From NCBI GenBank assembly GCA_028687425.1, contig JAQUAD010000001.1:62001-126000 (forward strand): DNA of 64,000 nucleotides, read 5' to 3'. The translations under genes were made by a program, and so were the position numbers. The notes beneath the pieces are model-generated. The model worked only from the letters and a program-made list of their open reading frames with translations. It did no database searches and was not told the DNA's origin. Each line of letters starts with the position of its first letter. Position 1 is the first letter of the stretch. This DNA comes from Sideroxydans sp. GTDB lineage: Bacteria; Pseudomonadota; Gammaproteobacteria; Burkholderiales; Gallionellaceae. Positions 35,715 to 44,291 of the stretch are shown piece after piece.

Positions 35715-37087
35715 CAGAAGAACCCGAGGTTGACCTGGAACAGCTTCTCGACCTTCTTCACCATCTTCTTGTCGATGACGAACACGATCACATGGTCTTC
35801 AGCTTCGATCACTGTATTGTGGTGGGCGATGACCACCTCGTGGTTGCGCACGATGGCACCGATGGTCGCGCCCTTGGGTAGATCAATCTCATCGAGACGG
35901 CGGCCGACCACGCGTGAAGAATCGCGGTCGCCATGCGCGACCAGCTCCAAAGCTTCCGCCGCGCCGCGCCGCAGTGAATGTACCGCAGCCACATCGCCCT
36001 GGCGCACATAGGCCAGCAGCGACCCAATGGTGACCTGCGCCGGCGACAGCGCGATGTCGATCTTGCCGCCTTGCAACAGGTCGACATAGGCGCTGCGGTT
36101 GATCAGGGCGATCACCTTGCGGGCGCCGGCCTGTTTGGCCAGCAGGGCCGACATGATGTTGTTCTCGTCATCATTGGTCAGTGCGCAGAACACATCGACA
36201 TCGCCGATATGTTCCTGCTGCATCAGTTTCTCGTCGGTGCCATCCCCGTTCAGTACCAGCGTATGGCTGAGTTCGCTGGCCAGACGGGAACAGGCCTTCT
36301 TGTTGTACTCGATCAGTTTCACCTGGTAATCGCTCTCGATCGCCTTGGCCAGACGAAAGCCGATGTTGCCGCCGCCCACGATGGCGACCCGCTTTACCGG
36401 CTTGTCCATGCGGCGCAATTCCTGCAGCACGCTACGAATGTTCTCCGTGGCGGCGATGAAGAACACCTCATCGCCGTCCTTTACCACAGTGGTGCCTTCG
36501 GGAATGATGGGGCGGTCATGGCGGAAGATGGCGGCCACGCGCGCCTCCACCTGCGGCATGTCGGTACGCAGGAAGCTCAAAGGCTGGCCGACCAGCGGCC
36601 CCCCCTCGAAGGCGCGCACGGCCGCCAGCGAGGCCTTGCCTTGCGAGAACTTCTGTACCTGCAAGGCTTCCGGGAACTCGATCAGCTTGACGATGTAGTC
36701 GGTGAGGATCTGCTCGGGGCAGATGGAGAAGTCGACGCTGAAGATGTCCTTTTCGAAGATCTCAGGCCGGTTCAGGTAATCGGTGGCGCGGATGCGCGCG
36801 ATACGGGTCGGCGTGTTGTACAGACTGGCGGCGATCTTGCAGGCGACCAGATTCACCTCATCGCTCTGCGTCACCGCCAGCAGCATGTCCGCATCGGCGA
36901 TACCTGCCTGTTCGAGGATGGACGGATGGGCGGCATTGCCGACCACGGTGCGCAGGTCCAGCCTGTCCTGCAATATGCGCAGTTTGTCGGGATCGGAATC
37001 GATGATGGTGATGTCGTTCGCTTCGCTGACCAGACTCTCGGCTACGGTGGAACCGACCTGCCCTGCACCCAGGATGAGGATCTTCAC
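35714..37087 (-). CDS. trkA: Trk potassium transporter NAD-binding protein TrkA
   Basis: Two RCK domains: MKILILGAGQVGSTVAESL and VAIVGGGNIGFRLAKAIE. Confidence 0.94.
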   Translation of the reverse strand: MKILILGAGQVGSTVAESLVSEANDITIIDSDPDKLRILQDRLDLRTVVGNAAHPSILEQAGIADADMLLAVTQSDEVNLVACKIAASLYNTPTRIARIRATDYLNRPEIFEKDIFSVDFSICPEQILTDYIVKLIEFPEALQVQKFSQGKASLAAVRAFEGGPLVGQPLSFLRTDMPQVEARVAAIFRHDRPIIPEGTTVVKDGDEVFFIAATENIRSVLQELRRMDKPVKRVAIVGGGNIGFRLAKAIESDYQVKLIEYNKKACSRLASELSHTLVLNGDGTDEKLMQQEHIGDVDVFCALTNDDENNIMSALLAKQAGARKVIALINRSAYVDLLQGGKIDIALSPAQVTIGSLLAYVRQGDVAAVHSLRRGAAEALELVAHGDRDSSRVVGRRLDEIDLPKGATIGAIVRNHEVVIAHHNTVIEAEDHVIVFVIDKKMVKKVEKLFQVNLGFF

Positions 37088-37644
37088 GCTGCCTCACCTC
37101 TCCACTTGATGGAACAGCCCATGCTGGCGAGTTGTTCGCGCGGACCTTGCCCGGTCTGCGCCACCTGCAGCATCGCTTCGAACAGGTCGCGTCTGGCATC
37201 CGGTGCCGCTTCCTTGCGCGAGGCATCCAGCCGGCCGCGGTATTGCAGTTCCAGATCGGCGTTGAAGCCGAAGAAATCCGGCGTGCACACCGCGCCGTAA
37301 TCCTTGGCGATCTGTTGCGTCTCATCCCATACATAGGGGAAGGGGTAGCCGAATTCCTGCGCAACCTTCTTCATGTTGTCGAAGGAATCCTCTTCGTAGT
37401 CGGCTGGATCGTTCGACATGATGGCGACGGTGTTGATGCCGTGCTGCTGCAGTTCGCGCACATCGCGGATGATGCGATCGCGGATGGATTTGACGTAGGG
37501 GCAGTGGTTGCAGATGAACATTACCAGCAAGCCTTTGGGGCCGCGTGCGTTCTCCAGTGTATAGCGCTTGCCATCGACTCCCGGCAAATCAAAAGGGCGG
37601 GCCTTCCAGCCGAAATCGCACAATGGGGGTTGCAGACTGACCAT
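37084..37644 (-). CDS. Thioredoxin-family / AhpC-TSA-like protein
   Basis: LLVMFICNHCPYVKSIRDRI; YVWDETQQIAKDYGAVCTPDFFGF; overlaps trkA start. Confidence 0.82.
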   Translation of the reverse strand: MVSLQPPLCDFGWKARPFDLPGVDGKRYTLENARGPKGLLVMFICNHCPYVKSIRDRIIRDVRELQQHGINTVAIMSNDPADYEEDSFDNMKKVAQEFGYPFPYVWDETQQIAKDYGAVCTPDFFGFNADLELQYRGRLDASRKEAAPDARRDLFEAMLQVAQTGQGPREQLASMGCSIKWRGEAA

Positions 37645-37720
37645 GAAACTTCCTCCTGATGAACAGCGTGATTTTTTGCGGCGTTATATTATCACGCCCA
37701 TTCAGTCGCCTACGTTCACC

Positions 37721-38461
37721 ATGTCAGCCCCCAGATTCTATTGTCCCCCGCCGCTCCCGCAGAATAACAACTGCGAACTGCCGCCCGAGGCCGCCCATCA
37801 TGCCAGTCGCGTTCTGCGTCTGCGCGTCGGCGATGCCGTGCAGATCTTCGACGGGCTGGGGAATGCGCTGGATGCCACCATCAACAACATCAGCGGCAAG
37901 CATGTGTATCTGGGTAACCTGCAGACCTGCATGGTGCAGCAGCAGGCGGGTGAACTGCAGATCGTGCTGGCGCAATCCCTGTGCAGCAGCGAGAAGATGG
38001 ACTGGGTGATACAGAAAGCCACCGAGCTGGGCGCGACCGAGATCGTGCCGATCCAGGCACATCGCAGCGTGGCGAAACTGACCGGGGCGCGCGCCGAGAA
38101 GCGCGCCGAACACTGGCAGAACGTCGTCATCTCGGCTTGCGAACAGTGTGGGCGTAACGACCTGCCGCGCATAATGCCCCCGGTCGCCATGGCGGAGTGG
38201 TTGCAAAGCACACGTGCCCAGAGCGGCAGCAAATTCATCCTGATGCCGGGCGGCGCTTGCGCCCTGAAAGCGCAAGCCAGGCCACAACAGCGTGTGACAT
38301 TGCTGATCGGGCCGGAAGGCGGCTTCACCTCGGACGAGGCCAATGTCGCGCAACAAGTCGGCTTCGCCCCCATCCTGCTCGGGCCGCGCGTATTGCGCAC
38401 CGAGACGGCAGCCATCGCCGGCATCACCGCCATTCAGACCCTGTGGGGAGATTTCAACTAG
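37721..38461 (+). CDS. rsmE: 16S rRNA (uracil1498-N3)-methyltransferase
   Basis: ASRVLRLRVGDAVQIFDG, IGPEGGFTSDEA, LGPRVLRTETAAIAGI. Confidence 0.94.
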   Translation: MSAPRFYCPPPLPQNNNCELPPEAAHHASRVLRLRVGDAVQIFDGLGNALDATINNISGKHVYLGNLQTCMVQQQAGELQIVLAQSLCSSEKMDWVIQKATELGATEIVPIQAHRSVAKLTGARAEKRAEHWQNVVISACEQCGRNDLPRIMPPVAMAEWLQSTRAQSGSKFILMPGGACALKAQARPQQRVTLLIGPEGGFTSDEANVAQQVGFAPILLGPRVLRTETAAIAGITAIQTLWGDFN

Positions 38462-38476
38462 AAGAAGGAGGCGTCC

Positions 38477-38662
38477 ATGCCTTATGTCAACATTCGCATC
38501 GCCGGCACATTGAGCCGCGAGCAGAAAGCCAAGATCGCGGAAGAGATCACCGATACGCTGGCGCGCATCGCGCACAAACCGGCGTCGTACACCTATATCG
38601 CTTTCGACGAACTACCCGACGAGAACTGGGCCATCGCCGGCAAGCTGCTGGATGAGGAGTGA
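38477..38662 (+). CDS. 4-oxalocrotonate tautomerase family protein
   Basis: Small protein MPYVNIRIAGTLSREQKAKIAEEITDTL...; catalytic Pro after initiator Met. Confidence 0.88.
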   Translation: MPYVNIRIAGTLSREQKAKIAEEITDTLARIAHKPASYTYIAFDELPDENWAIAGKLLDEE

Positions 38663-38717
38663 CGGTGTACGCGGCCGTTCCCGCACCGCGGACTACGTCC
38701 CACCGTGTCGCGACCGC

Positions 38718-38791
38718 TGCACCTACATCGCATTCGGTGAACTGCCCAGCGTGAGCCGGGCTACGCATGCAAGCTGCTGGATGAGGTGTGA
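38718..38791 (+). pseudogene. Degenerate tandem duplicate of the tautomerase 3' end
   Basis: TGCACCTACATCGCATTCGGTGAACTGCCCAGC...GCAAGCTGCTGGATGAGGTGTGA mirrors TACACCTATATCGCTTTCGACGAACTACCCGAC...GCAAGCTGCTGGATGAGGAGTGA at 38588-38662. Confidence 0.75.
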
Positions 38792-38794
38792 TCG

Positions 38795-39424
38795 CTAAGC
38801 CGGCAGGCTTTGCAACAAGCTGTACATCATCACGCCCAGGCTGACGGACAGGAGTGACATGGTGACGCCGACGCTGGTCGGATGTTTCAGCACCCAGCTG
38901 TCTACTTCCATATGCATCATGTCCAGAGGCCGTGTGCTTCTGCGCACGGTATACCAGTGATCGGTATAGCGTTCGACCACGCTCAGTGTCCGGGGGAAGA
39001 ACACGATCGCGATGCCGACCAGCAGGCAGACCGCATTGCCTACGAGCAGGAATGACTTGAGGTTGTCGGCGATGCCCCCCATCTCTAGCGGCGTCAGGCT
39101 GCCGTCGAACAGCAACAAGGCGGGACGCAGGTCGACATCCTGCAGCAGGAACAGGGCTGCTGCCGCACCTGCGGTTATGGTGCCGCCCAGCCAGACCGGC
39201 TGCTTCATCAGGGTCGGCTCGACATCATGCGGCATGGTGAGCGGCTTGATCATCTGGCGCACCGATATCCAGCGGTTCAGCGCATCAAACAAGCGCATCA
39301 CGCGCCGGCTTCTCAACGCCAAGCCGATCCCGACCAGAAACGAGAACGCACTGGCGATCAGGAAAAACAGCAACGTCATATACAGGAACACCGGGTAGGA
39401 GACCTGACTGATAAGGTGGTTCAT
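38795..39424 (-). CDS. Uncharacterised membrane protein with internal duplication
   Basis: Several hydrophobic segments; two alignable halves (FLVGIGLAL...WISVR...KPLTMPH / LLVGIAIVF...WYTVR...RPLDMMH). Confidence 0.7.
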   Translation of the reverse strand: MNHLISQVSYPVFLYMTLLFFLIASAFSFLVGIGLALRSRRVMRLFDALNRWISVRQMIKPLTMPHDVEPTLMKQPVWLGGTITAGAAAALFLLQDVDLRPALLLFDGSLTPLEMGGIADNLKSFLLVGNAVCLLVGIAIVFFPRTLSVVERYTDHWYTVRRSTRPLDMMHMEVDSWVLKHPTSVGVTMSLLSVSLGVMMYSLLQSLPA

Positions 39425-39568
39425 GGTTGTATCCCTTGCATTGAGGCGGAGGCCGCCTTCTTGTTCGTTGTCTTGATTCTAGCCCCTTTGGAGTGCGCGA
39501 CAAATGGCAATTTTTCCGTTCTGGGTGTCTAATTACAGACGTTGCCAACTTCTCCCGAAACGATCGCC

Positions 39569-40888
39569 ATGCCATTCCAGTCCACCGAGTTCGTCAACTG
39601 GTTCCGTTCGGTCGCACCCTATATCAATGCCTTCCGCGGCAAGACCTTCGTCATCGCATTCGGCGGTGAAGTGGTGGCGGACGGCAAGTTCGTCGAGCTG
39701 ACACACGACTTCAATCTGCTGGCGGCGCTCGGCATCCGTCTGGTGCTGGTGCACGGCGCGCGCCCGCAGATCGAGGAGCATCTGGCAAAGAACAAACTGG
39801 AAGACGCCTACCATCACGGCGTACGCATGACCGATGCCGAGACCATGGTGTGCGTGAAGGAAGCTGTGGGCCGGGTGCGGGTCGAGATCGAAGCGCTGCT
39901 GTCCATGGGTCTGGCCAACTCACCGATGGCGAATGCGGATATCCGCGTGGCGGGCGGCAACTTCATCACTGCCCAGCCGCTGGGCGTCATCAACGGTGTC
40001 GACCTGATGCATACCGGCAGCGTGCGCAAAGTGGACGTGGCTGCTCTGAACGACCGCATGGAGTTCGGCGAAGTGGTTCTGTTATCTCCGCTGGGCTATT
40101 CGCCCACCGGCGAGGTATTCAATCTCACGCTGGAAGATGTGGCGACCGCGACCGCCATCGCACTGGATGCCGACAAGCTGGTGTTCCTGATGGATACCGA
40201 CGGCGTGCAGGACAAAAAAGGTGTGCTGCAGAAAGAGCTGACCATCAGTCAGGCGCAAGCCATCCTGTCCGGCAAACGCAAACTGCCGGATGACGTCGGT
40301 CTGTTCCTGCCTTGCGCCGTGCGCGCCTGCGAGGCGGGCGTGGCGCGCACGCACCTGATCAGTCGCCATGTGGACGGTTCCGTATTGCAGGAACTGTTCA
40401 GCGACGACGGCATTGGCACCATGGTGGTCGAATCCACGCTCAACACCTTGCGGGCGGCGACCATTGAGGATGTCGGCGGCATCCTGCAGCTACTGCGGCC
40501 GCTGGAAGAACAGGGCATTCTGGTGCGTCGTTCGCGCGAATTGCTGGAACGCGAGATCGCACGCTTCGAGCTGTTGGAGCATGACCATCGCATCATCGGT
40601 TGCGCCGCACTGTACCCGTTCCCAAACGAAGCCTCCGCCGAACTGGCCTGCATGGCGGTAGACGGTCAGTATCGTGATCAGGGCTATGGTGAAGCCATCC
40701 TCAATCACATGAGTGCGCTGGCCAAGGATCAGGGTTTGAAAAAACTGTTCGTGTTGACCACGCGTACTGCGCACTGGTTCATCGAGCGCGGCTTCAAGGA
40801 AGCAGACGTGAACCAGCTGCCCAAGGAGAAAAAGGCCTTGTACAACTACCAGCGCCGTTCCAAGGTATTTGTGAAGAATCTGAAATGA
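39569..40888 (+). CDS. argA: Amino-acid N-acetyltransferase (N-acetylglutamate synthase)
   Basis: Amino-acid kinase domain plus C-terminal GNAT (DQGYGEAILNHM); a TTG start at 39542 is possible. Confidence 0.93.
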   Translation: MPFQSTEFVNWFRSVAPYINAFRGKTFVIAFGGEVVADGKFVELTHDFNLLAALGIRLVLVHGARPQIEEHLAKNKLEDAYHHGVRMTDAETMVCVKEAVGRVRVEIEALLSMGLANSPMANADIRVAGGNFITAQPLGVINGVDLMHTGSVRKVDVAALNDRMEFGEVVLLSPLGYSPTGEVFNLTLEDVATATAIALDADKLVFLMDTDGVQDKKGVLQKELTISQAQAILSGKRKLPDDVGLFLPCAVRACEAGVARTHLISRHVDGSVLQELFSDDGIGTMVVESTLNTLRAATIEDVGGILQLLRPLEEQGILVRRSRELLEREIARFELLEHDHRIIGCAALYPFPNEASAELACMAVDGQYRDQGYGEAILNHMSALAKDQGLKKLFVLTTRTAHWFIERGFKEADVNQLPKEKKALYNYQRRSKVFVKNLK

Positions 40889-40952
40889 AGCTGCATATTT
40901 CATCGGCGTGTAACATTGCACGCCTAATATCAATCGGCTATGGAGAAGAGCA

Positions 40953-41225
40953 ATGACAAGAATGGTGCAATGCGTGAAGTTGGGTCGCGAAGCGGAAGGG
41001 CTGGAGCGCCCGACCTACCCGGGACCGCTGGGCCAGCGCATATTCGACAACGTGTCGAAGGAAGCATGGCAGGGCTGGATCAAGTTCCAGACCATGCTGG
41101 TGAACGAGAACCGTCTGAATCTGGCGGACATCAGAGCACGCCAGTATCTGGCGCAACAGATGGAGAACTACTTCTTCGGTGGGGAGGCGCAGATGCCGCA
41201 GGGCTTCGTGCCGCCAAAAAACTGA
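40953..41225 (+). CDS. yggX: Fe(II) trafficking / oxidative damage protection protein YggX
   Basis: [17 protein letters not shown]...[37 protein letters not shown]. Confidence 0.95.
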   Translation: MTRMVQCVKLGREAEGLERPTYPGPLGQRIFDNVSKEAWQGWIKFQTMLVNENRLNLADIRARQYLAQQMENYFFGGEAQMPQGFVPPKN

Positions 41226-41227
41226 GA

Positions 41228-43324
41228 TTGGCCAAAACTTACACAGCGCAGAACTTCCTCAACCGGGAACTCGGCCTGCTCGAGTTCAACCGGCGTGTCT
41301 TGGCGCAGGCGGAAGACCCGGGCGTGCAGTTGCTGGAACGTCTCAAGTACCTGTGCATCGTCAGCAGCAACCTCGACGAATTCTTCGAGATACGCGTCGC
41401 CGGATTGAAGGAACAAGTGCGGCTGGGGGGTATCGCCTCCGGTGCAGACGGCCTGGAAGCACCCCAGATACTCAAGCGCCTGTTCGGTCCCACCCATCAG
41501 CTGATCGCGCGCCAATACCAGTTGTTCAATGAAGAACTGGTGCCCGCGCTGGCCGAGCAGGGCATCAAGTTCCTGCGCCGCACGCACTGGAACGCCGCCC
41601 AGCAAGCCTGGGTGAAGGATTTCTTCCTGCGCGAAGTGATGCCGGTGTTGACGCCGATCGGACTCGATCCGGCGCATCCCTTCCCGCGCGTGCTCAACAA
41701 GAGTTTGAACTTTGCTGTCGAACTGCAAGGCAAGGACGCCTTCGGACGCAATTCGGCCAAGGCCATCGTGCAGGCACCGCGCGTACTGCCGCGCGCCATC
41801 CTCATGCCGCCGGAGATCGCCGGCTGCCCGCATGGCTTCGTGTTTCTGTCTTCCATCCTGCACGCGCATGTGGGCGAACTGTTCGCCGGCATGGAAGTGA
41901 AAGGCTGCTACCAGTTCCGCGTCACACGTAACAGCGACCTGTTCGTGGACGAGGAAGAAGTGAAGAACTTGCGTATCAGCCTGCAGGGTGAATTGCCGCA
42001 GCGCCATTTCGGCGATGCGGTGCGACTGGAAGTGGCAGACAACTGCCCGCCCGAGCTGGCAGATTTCCTGCTGCAGCAATTCGAACTGAAAGCAGACGAT
42101 CTGTATCGTGTGCACGGTCCGGTGAATCTGGTGCGTCTGATGGGCATCCCCGATCAGGTGAATCGTCCCGACCTGAAATTCCCGCCTTTCGTTCCCGGTC
42201 TGCCACCCTTGCTGAAGAAGAAGGGTGCCGACATGTTCAAGGTGATACGCAAGGGTGATGTGCTGCTGCACCACCCATATCAGTCGTTCCGCCCCGTGAT
42301 CGACTTCATCCGCCAGGCCTCGACCGATCCCGATGTCGTGGCCATCAAGCAGACGGTGTATCGCACCGGCACCGATTCCGAGCTGATGGAAGCGCTGATA
42401 TCCGCTGCCAAGCGCGGCAAGGAAGTGACGGTCGTGGTCGAGCTGCTGGCGCGCTTCGACGAAGAAGCCAATATCAACTGGGCATCGCGCCTTGAGCAGG
42501 TCGGCGCGCATGTCGTGTACGGTGTGGTCGGGCACAAGACGCATGCCAAGATGCTGATGGTGGTGCGCCGCGAAGAAGGCGGGCTGCGCCGCTACGTGCA
42601 TCTGGGCACCGGCAACTACCATCCCCGCACAGCGCGGCTGTATACCGACTTTGGCCTGTTCACCTGCGATGCGGATGTGTGCAGCGATGTGAACGAGATA
42701 TTCGTTCAGCTCACGGGTCTGGGCAAGGCGAGCAAACTGAAACACCTGTGGCAATCGCCGTTCACCCTGCACAGCAAGGTGCTGGAATCCATCCGCAACG
42801 AGATCGAACAAGCCAAAGCGGGCAAACCTGCGCATGTCATCGCCAAGATGAACGCCCTGCTGGAACCCGAGACCATCAACGCCCTCTACGAGGCGTCACA
42901 GGCTGGCGTGAAGGTGGACCTGATCGTGCGTGGCGTATGTGCGTTGCGGCCCGGTGTGAAAGGACTGTCGGAGAACATCCGTGTGCGTTCCATCATCGGC
43001 CGCTTTCTGGAACATACCCGCATCTTCTACTTCCGCAACGGCGGCAAGGAAGATATCTATCTGGCCAGTGCAGACTGGATGGATCGCAACTTCTTCCGCC
43101 GTATCGAAGCCTGTTTCCCCATCATCGACAAGAAGCTGAAGAAGCGCGTGCTGGACGAAGGCTTGAATATCTATCTCAAGGATAACCGCCAGGCCTGGGA
43201 GATGGACTGCAACGGCTTCTGGCACCGCAAGAAGCCGAACCGCAGCAAATCGGTCAATGCCCAGGTCGAGCTGGCCGCCCTGCTGGGGCAGATGCCAACG
43301 CCGGCAGACGAAGAGAACGCTTAG
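41228..43324 (+). CDS. ppk1: Polyphosphate kinase 1
   Basis: NFLNRELGLLEFNRRVLAQAED; LHHPYQSFRPVIDFIRQAS; THAKMLMVVRRE; likely TTG start 3 nt after the yggX stop. Confidence 0.95.
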   Translation: MAKTYTAQNFLNRELGLLEFNRRVLAQAEDPGVQLLERLKYLCIVSSNLDEFFEIRVAGLKEQVRLGGIASGADGLEAPQILKRLFGPTHQLIARQYQLFNEELVPALAEQGIKFLRRTHWNAAQQAWVKDFFLREVMPVLTPIGLDPAHPFPRVLNKSLNFAVELQGKDAFGRNSAKAIVQAPRVLPRAILMPPEIAGCPHGFVFLSSILHAHVGELFAGMEVKGCYQFRVTRNSDLFVDEEEVKNLRISLQGELPQRHFGDAVRLEVADNCPPELADFLLQQFELKADDLYRVHGPVNLVRLMGIPDQVNRPDLKFPPFVPGLPPLLKKKGADMFKVIRKGDVLLHHPYQSFRPVIDFIRQASTDPDVVAIKQTVYRTGTDSELMEALISAAKRGKEVTVVVELLARFDEEANINWASRLEQVGAHVVYGVVGHKTHAKMLMVVRREEGGLRRYVHLGTGNYHPRTARLYTDFGLFTCDADVCSDVNEIFVQLTGLGKASKLKHLWQSPFTLHSKVLESIRNEIEQAKAGKPAHVIAKMNALLEPETINALYEASQAGVKVDLIVRGVCALRPGVKGLSENIRVRSIIGRFLEHTRIFYFRNGGKEDIYLASADWMDRNFFRRIEACFPIIDKKLKKRVLDEGLNIYLKDNRQAWEMDCNGFWHRKKPNRSKSVNAQVELAALLGQMPTPADEENA

Positions 43325-43737
43325 TGCTTCTTCGGCCGGCCGGTCTTGATCGGTGTCAGGCTGGAGATTACGCGTTTCAATTGCAGCGCACTGCTCTTGT
43401 CCAGCAATTGCAGACCGGCACGCAACAGCGCGCTCTTCTTGACCTGCATACCACCGGCCAGCGCCTTCTCTTTCAGTTTCGCGATCAAAGCATAGTCATC
43501 TTGCGGCATGCTGAAGCTGTCGCGCACAACCTTGACCTTCTTGGGTGCAGCGGCTTTTTTCGCGGCTTTGGCTGACGGCTTTGCAGCAGTTGAAGCTTTA
43601 CGGGTTGTGCCGGTGGTGCCGGCAGATTTTGCAACAGGCTTGGTCGCCGGCTTTGCAGCGGCGGTTGCTGTTCTGCGAGTCGCGCCGGCGGGTTTGCGTG
43701 CAGCGGTTGTTGGTTTTTTTGCAGCAGTTGTGACCAT
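43321..43737 (-). CDS. Lys/Ala/Thr-rich histone H1-like protein with globular C-terminal domain
   Basis: MVTTAAKKPTTAARKPAGATRRTATAAAKPATKPVAKSAG... basic low-complexity tail then VRDSFSMPQDDYALIAKLKEKALAGGMQVKKSALLRAGLQLL. Confidence 0.75.
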   Translation of the reverse strand: MVTTAAKKPTTAARKPAGATRRTATAAAKPATKPVAKSAGTTGTTRKASTAAKPSAKAAKKAAAPKKVKVVRDSFSMPQDDYALIAKLKEKALAGGMQVKKSALLRAGLQLLDKSSALQLKRVISSLTPIKTGRPKKH

Positions 43738-43822
43738 GTTTAAGTCTCCGGTTGTGAGATGGCAAAAACAGTATAGACGGTATATCCTGCTGACACGATT
43801 GTAATATTTCGGGAGAGGCAGC

Positions 43823-44275
43823 ATGGAACTGATACTTTGGCGGCATGCCGAGGCAGCAGACGGCGCACCCGATCATGAACGTGAATTGACCGCGAAAGGT
43901 CGCAAGCAGGCCGACAAGATGGCCGCATTCCTGCGCGACCGCTTACCCGAACATACCCGCATCCTGGTCAGCCCGGCCAGACGCACACAACAGACCGCAC
44001 TCGCACTCACCAAACACTACATCACCGATGCCGCGCTGGGTACATCCGCCAGTCCGCAAAACGTGCTGGATGCCGTCGGCTGGCCGGATGCCGAAGGCAC
44101 GGTGCTGGTGGTTGGCCACCAGCCCACGCTGGGACAGATCGCGGCACGGCTGCTGTCGGATTCCAACGCGGGGTTCAGTGTCAAGAAAGGCGCGGTGTGG
44201 TGGCTGGTGCGCAAAACGAACGAGGGCGATTTCCAGACCAATCTGAAATTGGTCATCGCGCCGGAAAGTCTGTAA
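43823..44275 (+). CDS. sixA: Phosphohistidine phosphatase SixA
   Basis: MELILWRHAEAADGAPDHERELTAKGRKQA; VGHQPTLGQIAARLL. Confidence 0.92.
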   Translation: MELILWRHAEAADGAPDHERELTAKGRKQADKMAAFLRDRLPEHTRILVSPARRTQQTALALTKHYITDAALGTSASPQNVLDAVGWPDAEGTVLVVGHQPTLGQIAARLLSDSNAGFSVKKGAVWWLVRKTNEGDFQTNLKLVIAPESL

Positions 44276-44291
44276 CGCAAGGGAGAAGAAA

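Noticed and set aside
40940-41227. N-terminal extension of the 794-aa ORF containing ppk1
   Set aside because: Overlaps yggX in another frame; PPK1 homology begins at about 41228 (TTG)
43540-43737. Repetitive stretch that might be a CRISPR or tandem DNA repeat
   Set aside because: Repetition reflects Lys/Ala/Thr/Pro-rich coding; no regular spacer-repeat structure
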